In this document: piece by piece, positions 60,378 through 64,000 of the stretch | How the letters are laid out: each line of letters opens with the position of its first letter | Numbering within the stretch: the first letter of the stretch is position 1 | Assembly: GCA_964343195.1 (NCBI GenBank) | Contig: CAYFIR010000010.1 | Coordinates: 45,713-109,712 of the forward strand | Direction of reading: 5' to 3' | DNA from: CAYVAP01 sp964343195 | GTDB taxonomy: Bacteria; Bacteroidota; Bacteroidia; J057 | DNA: 64,000 bases | Notes under the pieces: generated by a model | The model's input: the letters and a program-made list of their open reading frames with translations, nothing else | What the model was told of the DNA's origin: nothing | Databases searched by the model: none | Position numbers and translations under genes: made by a program

Positions 60378-61710
60378 TGGTGGTTACTTTATCTGCTTGT
60401 TTGATAGCGCGACGGCCGATGGAGTAGTAGGTAAAGCCTTCCTTGTCCATGGTCTCCAGGTCGTAGATGTTACGTCCGTCAAATACCAGTGGCTCTTTGA
60501 GGCTGCTTTTGATGCGGTCGTAATCAGGGGTGCGGAACTCGTTCCACTCCGTAATGATCAGCAGGGCATCAGCACCAGGAATAGTGTTGTACATGCTCTC
60601 ACCGTACTCGATGTCCAGATCCGTGAACTTCTTTACAGAGCCCATGGCCTCGGGATCATAGGCTTTCACCTTGGCACCCATTTCCTGCAGGCGCTTGATG
60701 ATGACAAGAGCAGGCGCTTCGCGGATATCATCGGTATTTGGCTTGAAAGCCAGTCCCCAGATAGCGAAAGTCTTTCCAGTCAGGTCATTGGTACCATAGT
60801 GCTCAATGACACGATCTACCATTACCCCTTTCTGGCGCTCATTCACTTTCATTACGGAGTCAAGGATGGAGAATCCATACTCATACTCCTGAGAGGTCTT
60901 GTAAAGGGCAGAAACGTCTTTGGGGAAGCATGAACCACCGTATCCCACACCTGGGAAGAGGAATCGCTTACCGATACGGGTATCAGTACCCATACCACGG
61001 CGTACGTGGTCCACATCCGCCCCCACACGCTCGCACAGGTTGGCGATCTCGTTCATGAAAGAAATCTTGGCGGCCAGGAATGAGTTGGCAGCGTACTTGG
61101 TTACCTCAGCGCTGGGCTCATCCATGAAGATCACGGGGTTACCTGACATCACGAATGGCTTGTAGAGGCGGTTCATCACCTCAGTAGCTCGTGGTGACCG
61201 GGTACCGACTACGATACGCTCGGGCTTCATAAAGTCCTGTACGGCAAAGCCTTCACGCAGGAACTCAGGATTGGAAACGACGTCAAACTCCACATCGGTT
61301 TGTGCAGCAATGGCCTCACGTACCTTGGCAGCGGTACCTACGGGAACAGTAGATTTGTTAACGACAACTTTGTAGTCCTTGATGATGGTGCCAATCTCAT
61401 TGGCTACACCAAGCACGTACTTGAGGTCAGCAGAACCATCCTCCATAGGAGGAGTAGGCAATGCCAGGAAGATGACCTCGGCAAAATCAACAGCATCAGC
61501 AAGGGAGTCAGTAAAGGAAAGGCGGCCTTCCTTGGTATTGCGCTCGAAGAGAGTCTCCAATCCAGGCTCATAAATGGGCACTTCACCTGCACGAAGCATG
61601 GCCAGTTTTTCGGGATTGTTATCGACACACATTACCTCGTTACCTGCTTCTGAAAAACAAGTTCCAGATACAAGGCCTACGTATCCTGTTCCTACGACTG
61701 CGACTTTCAT
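60370..61710 (-). CDS. ugd: UDP-glucose 6-dehydrogenase
   Basis: This 446-residue enzyme oxidises UDP-glucose to UDP-glucuronate with two NAD. Seen: VAVVGTGYVGLVSGTCF (NAD site), NKSTVPVGTAAKV, NPEFLREGFAVQDF, and FPGVGYGGSCFPKDVSAL with the catalytic cysteine. The C-terminal domain has FKPNTDDIREAPAL. It supplies the next enzyme with substrate and may also feed glucuronate polymers. Confidence 0.97.
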   Translation of the reverse strand: MKVAVVGTGYVGLVSGTCFSEAGNEVMCVDNNPEKLAMLRAGEVPIYEPGLETLFERNTKEGRLSFTDSLADAVDFAEVIFLALPTPPMEDGSADLKYVLGVANEIGTIIKDYKVVVNKSTVPVGTAAKVREAIAAQTDVEFDVVSNPEFLREGFAVQDFMKPERIVVGTRSPRATEVMNRLYKPFVMSGNPVIFMDEPSAEVTKYAANSFLAAKISFMNEIANLCERVGADVDHVRRGMGTDTRIGKRFLFPGVGYGGSCFPKDVSALYKTSQEYEYGFSILDSVMKVNERQKGVMVDRVIEHYGTNDLTGKTFAIWGLAFKPNTDDIREAPALVIIKRLQEMGAKVKAYDPEAMGSVKKFTDLDIEYGESMYNTIPGADALLIITEWNEFRTPDYDRIKSSLKEPLVFDGRNIYDLETMDKEGFTYYSIGRRAIKQADKVTTNE

Positions 61711-61728
61711 GTGGGTTACTGATAAATA

Positions 61729-62877
61729 TTAAATGGTAGAAATAGAGTATGAGAGCGCTTCCGTAAAAGCGTTCACAATGAATTCTTGTTGAGACTCGGT
61801 TAACTCGGAGTGCATGGGCAGGCTCAATACCTGATCACACAGGCCCTCCGATATGGGAATGCTGCCAGCCTGATAGCCATACTCCTGGTATGCTGGCTGC
61901 AAATGACAGGGAACGGGGTAATACACCATGCTCGGTACTCCTTTTTCGGCCAGATATGACCGGACGGCATCACGACGCGCTCCCCCACCTGTTAGCTTGA
62001 GTGTATACTGGTGAAAAACATGGGAGCCATCATCGTGCCAATCTGGAGTTTCAATCCCCTCAACATTCTCTAACAGGGTGTCATACCGTTTGGCAGCTGC
62101 CCGGCGTGCATCGCTGTAGCTATCCAGATGCTTTAGTTTGATACCCAAAATAGCAGCCTGAATCGCATCCAGTCGGCTGTTCACACCGATGCTGTCGTGG
62201 TAGTAGCGAACCCTTGAGCCATGGTTACAGATCATCTGTATCCGCTCTCCCAGATCCGAATCTTTTGTAAAGATCGCTCCTCCGTCGCCATAGGCGCCCA
62301 GGTTCTTACTGGGATAGAAGGAAGTAGTTCCTATATCTCCGATGGTGCCCACTCTGCGTCGGCTACCATCAGCAAAGTGATAATAAGCTCCTATTGCCTG
62401 TGCGGTATCCTCTACGATCGCTATCCCCCTCTTTTTGGCTTCAGGGATGATACACTCTATATCGGCAGCCTGCCCGAACAGGTGTACAGGGATAATCGCC
62501 CTGGTCCGATCCGTTATTGCCTCCAGCACAGCCTGAGGCCTGATGTTAAAGGAAACAGGATCGACATCGACAAAGACCGGCTTCAGCCTGAGCAAGGCGA
62601 TTACCTCTACCGTAGCGATATAGGTAAAAGCCGGGGTAATGACCTCATCTCCGGGCTTCAGCCCCAGGGCCATCAGCGCTATTTGGAGGGCATCTGTCCC
62701 ATTGGCACAGGGAATCACGTGGGGTACGTCCAGGTACTCAGACAACTGCTGAGCAAATTCTTTGACCACAGGCCCATTGATGTACTGTCCGGAACGGACC
62801 ACCGAAAGGACTGCATCGTCAATTTCATTTTGTACTCGCTGATACTGTGTGATAGTATCAACCATTCTTATTTCCAT
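61729..62877 (-). CDS. DegT/DnrJ/EryC1-family sugar aminotransferase
   Basis: This 382-residue PLP enzyme adds an amino group to a keto-sugar nucleotide. PLP motifs: ANGTDALQIAL, PVHLFGQAADI, VEDTAQAIGA and FYPSKNLGAYGDGG with Schiff-base K191. The C-terminal part has GVPSMVYYPVPCHLQPAY. The start at 62877 (MEIRMVDTITQYQ) is typical; the longer open frame upstream lacks family sequence and holds a -7 box. It is 18 bases before ugd and heads the operon. The sugar substrate is unknown. Confidence 0.94.
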   Translation of the reverse strand: MEIRMVDTITQYQRVQNEIDDAVLSVVRSGQYINGPVVKEFAQQLSEYLDVPHVIPCANGTDALQIALMALGLKPGDEVITPAFTYIATVEVIALLRLKPVFVDVDPVSFNIRPQAVLEAITDRTRAIIPVHLFGQAADIECIIPEAKKRGIAIVEDTAQAIGAYYHFADGSRRRVGTIGDIGTTSFYPSKNLGAYGDGGAIFTKDSDLGERIQMICNHGSRVRYYHDSIGVNSRLDAIQAAILGIKLKHLDSYSDARRAAAKRYDTLLENVEGIETPDWHDDGSHVFHQYTLKLTGGGARRDAVRSYLAEKGVPSMVYYPVPCHLQPAYQEYGYQAGSIPISEGLCDQVLSLPMHSELTESQQEFIVNAFTEALSYSISTI

Positions 62878-62975
62878 AAGCAGTTTGCTCAGGGGGGATA
62901 AACAGAGAGAACCAGGATAAAAAGTAGTAGGTGTCAGCAATCCCTTGGACGTGTTGTCTTCGTTATATCCAGGGA

Positions 62976-62983
62976 CAAAGGTA
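62976..62983 (-). promoter_or_regulatory. -7 box of the nucleotide-sugar operon
   Basis: TACCTTTG on the minus strand, about 99 bases before the aminotransferase start; no clear -33 element. Confidence 0.45.
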
Positions 62984-63024
62984 TAGAATACACTAATTAA
63001 AGAACGGCTATGTACTCCAATTGG

Positions 63025-63032
63025 TACTTTTG
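63025..63032 (+). promoter_or_regulatory. -7 box of the outer-membrane protein gene
   Basis: TACTTTTG matches TAnnTTTG and supports the start at 63076 rather than the ATG at 63010. Confidence 0.4.
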
Positions 63033-63075
63033 GGTTATGTATGGTAAAATTGACACCTTGAGAAGACAATATTAT

Positions 63076-63903
63076 ATGGAGAGGAATCAAATCAAAAAGC
63101 AAAAACCAGAATATTCCATCATCCAACCTTCGCGGCAGCTCGGCTTTTTATTGGGCTGGATGTTTTTCACCGCCCTGATTATCGGAACCCATGTTCAAAG
63201 TCTGGGGCAGTCAAGCATCGCCGACTCCAGCATTCAACTCGTTACGCTGGATATGCGGTTTCAGGGTGCCATGCCCACCGGTCCTATGAATGATCGCTGG
63301 AATTTCACTTCCAGCTTTGGGCTGGATGTAGGGATAAAGTACCGCAATAATTTCTTCATCAGCGTAGGTACTTACGCCCTTTTCACCCAGTTTGTAGAGA
63401 CTGACAGCATACTGGATCCCCTCTTAAGTAGTGGATTCCTTACAACTGATGAAGGGGTGGTTTCGGAACCCAAAGTGTTGGGAACAGGCATCATTGCCCC
63501 GTTCCGACTAGGGAAAATTTTCCCTATTGGTCCGCGGCCAAATGACAACTCGGGACTCGTCCTTAGCATAGGAGGCCAGTACATCCGCTACCGTTTTGAT
63601 TTCAGGTCATCAGATGGGACTGTAGCAGGCCTGACAGGCGACTACGAAAAGGGCTATGACCACCTCGCCAGTGGATGGGGACTAAACGAAAGCATAGGCT
63701 ATCGCATGTTCAACAACCGGGGCGACATCAACTTTATGGTAGGGCTGGAGTTTTCACAAAATTTTACCCGCTATCAACGGGCCTATCATTTTGCCACGGG
63801 AGTTCCCTCAGATGCACTCAGACAGGATTTTCTCTGGGGATTTTTTGCCGCGTGGACCTTCCCGCTGTATGAGAAGGCTCCTAACAGGGTGTACTACTAT
63901 TAG
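63076..63903 (+). CDS. Putative outer-membrane beta-barrel protein
   Basis: This protein of about 275 residues starts MERNQIKKQKPEYSIIQPSR, with a hydrophobic segment (LGFLLGWMFFTALIIGTHVQ) that looks like a late signal peptide. The mature part is made of alternating strands with aromatic ends, such as FGLDVGIKYRNNFFISVGTYALF and LVLSIGGQYIRYRFDF, as in small outer-membrane barrels. It is divergent from the nucleotide-sugar operon, so a role in the envelope is possible. No family is recognised. Confidence 0.72.
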   Translation: MERNQIKKQKPEYSIIQPSRQLGFLLGWMFFTALIIGTHVQSLGQSSIADSSIQLVTLDMRFQGAMPTGPMNDRWNFTSSFGLDVGIKYRNNFFISVGTYALFTQFVETDSILDPLLSSGFLTTDEGVVSEPKVLGTGIIAPFRLGKIFPIGPRPNDNSGLVLSIGGQYIRYRFDFRSSDGTVAGLTGDYEKGYDHLASGWGLNESIGYRMFNNRGDINFMVGLEFSQNFTRYQRAYHFATGVPSDALRQDFLWGFFAAWTFPLYEKAPNRVYYY

Positions 63904-64000
63904 GAATTCGTAGTTCGTAGTTTCCCGCTTCGCGGGATTTCGCTACGCTCAACGTGGTGAATAGTTCGTAGTTCGTAGTTCGTAGTTCGTAGTTCGTAGT
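63904..64000. repeat. 7-bp tandem repeat running off the right edge
   Basis: From 63962 the unit TAGTTCG repeats five full times plus four bases up to the last base. Two more units lie at 63905-63920. Between them is a small hairpin, CCCGC-TTC-GCGGG. A related worn phrase (GTTCGTAGTTTAAAG) is found at 48566-48580. Confidence 0.85.

Overview
The window looks like chromosomal DNA of a Bacteroidota bacterium with moderate GC. SusC/SusD-type genes, lipoprotein signal peptides, a TonB/ExbBD set with two ExbD genes, an NrtR-type sugar regulator, a GbsR regulator and promoters of the TTG/TTTG-N19-20-TAnnTTTG type all point there. The mix of polysaccharide, sulfatase and Skp-like genes suggests an environmental, possibly marine, member such as the Saprospiria/Lewinella group. 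That lineage is an inference; no rRNA gene is present to test it.

Region 1 (1-23,000) is a carbohydrate-use island. A minus-strand operon runs from a clan-A glycosidase (6718-9303) through SusC, SusD and a SusE-like binding lipoprotein to a GH53 endo-beta-1,4-galactanase cut by the left window edge. A divergent NrtR-family Nudix regulator (9747) sits behind a perfect 25-bp palindrome. Next come a type-B carboxylesterase, a GH78 alpha-rhamnosidase, a fused two-domain SDR protein, an acyl-CoA dehydrogenase, a lipoprotein esterase and a sulfatase. Together the first genes read as a locus for pectic galactan / rhamnogalacturonan I; the sulfatase and acyl-CoA dehydrogenase may be unrelated.

Region 2 (23,000-24,300) is an odd tRNA locus: one intact tRNA-Val(UAC), three decayed tRNA copies in an exact 86-bp tandem array, a further defective tRNA, and a 386-bp duplication that copied a GIY-YIG nuclease start, a terminator and a tRNA 3' half.

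Region 3 (24,300-43,100) is mostly housekeeping and envelope genes: GbsR regulator, SH3-like secreted protein, M16 peptidase, Gre-like factor, ndk, DHH phosphoesterase, LytS-type kinase, mltG, RNase Z, STAS protein, YgjP-type peptidase and purM.

Region 4 (43,200-58,700) has three tandem Skp/OmpH chaperones, a sigma-54 response regulator lacking its DNA-binding domain opposite an Hpt protein, MORN and TPR proteins, the exbB-exbD-exbD-tonB operon that can energise the SusC transporter, an RlmL-like methyltransferase and a RhlE-like helicase.

Region 5 (58,800-64,000) is a tight nucleotide-sugar operon (DegT aminotransferase, UDP-glucose dehydrogenase, UDP-xylose synthase, RfbC), then a putative outer-membrane protein and a 7-bp tandem repeat that runs off the right edge.
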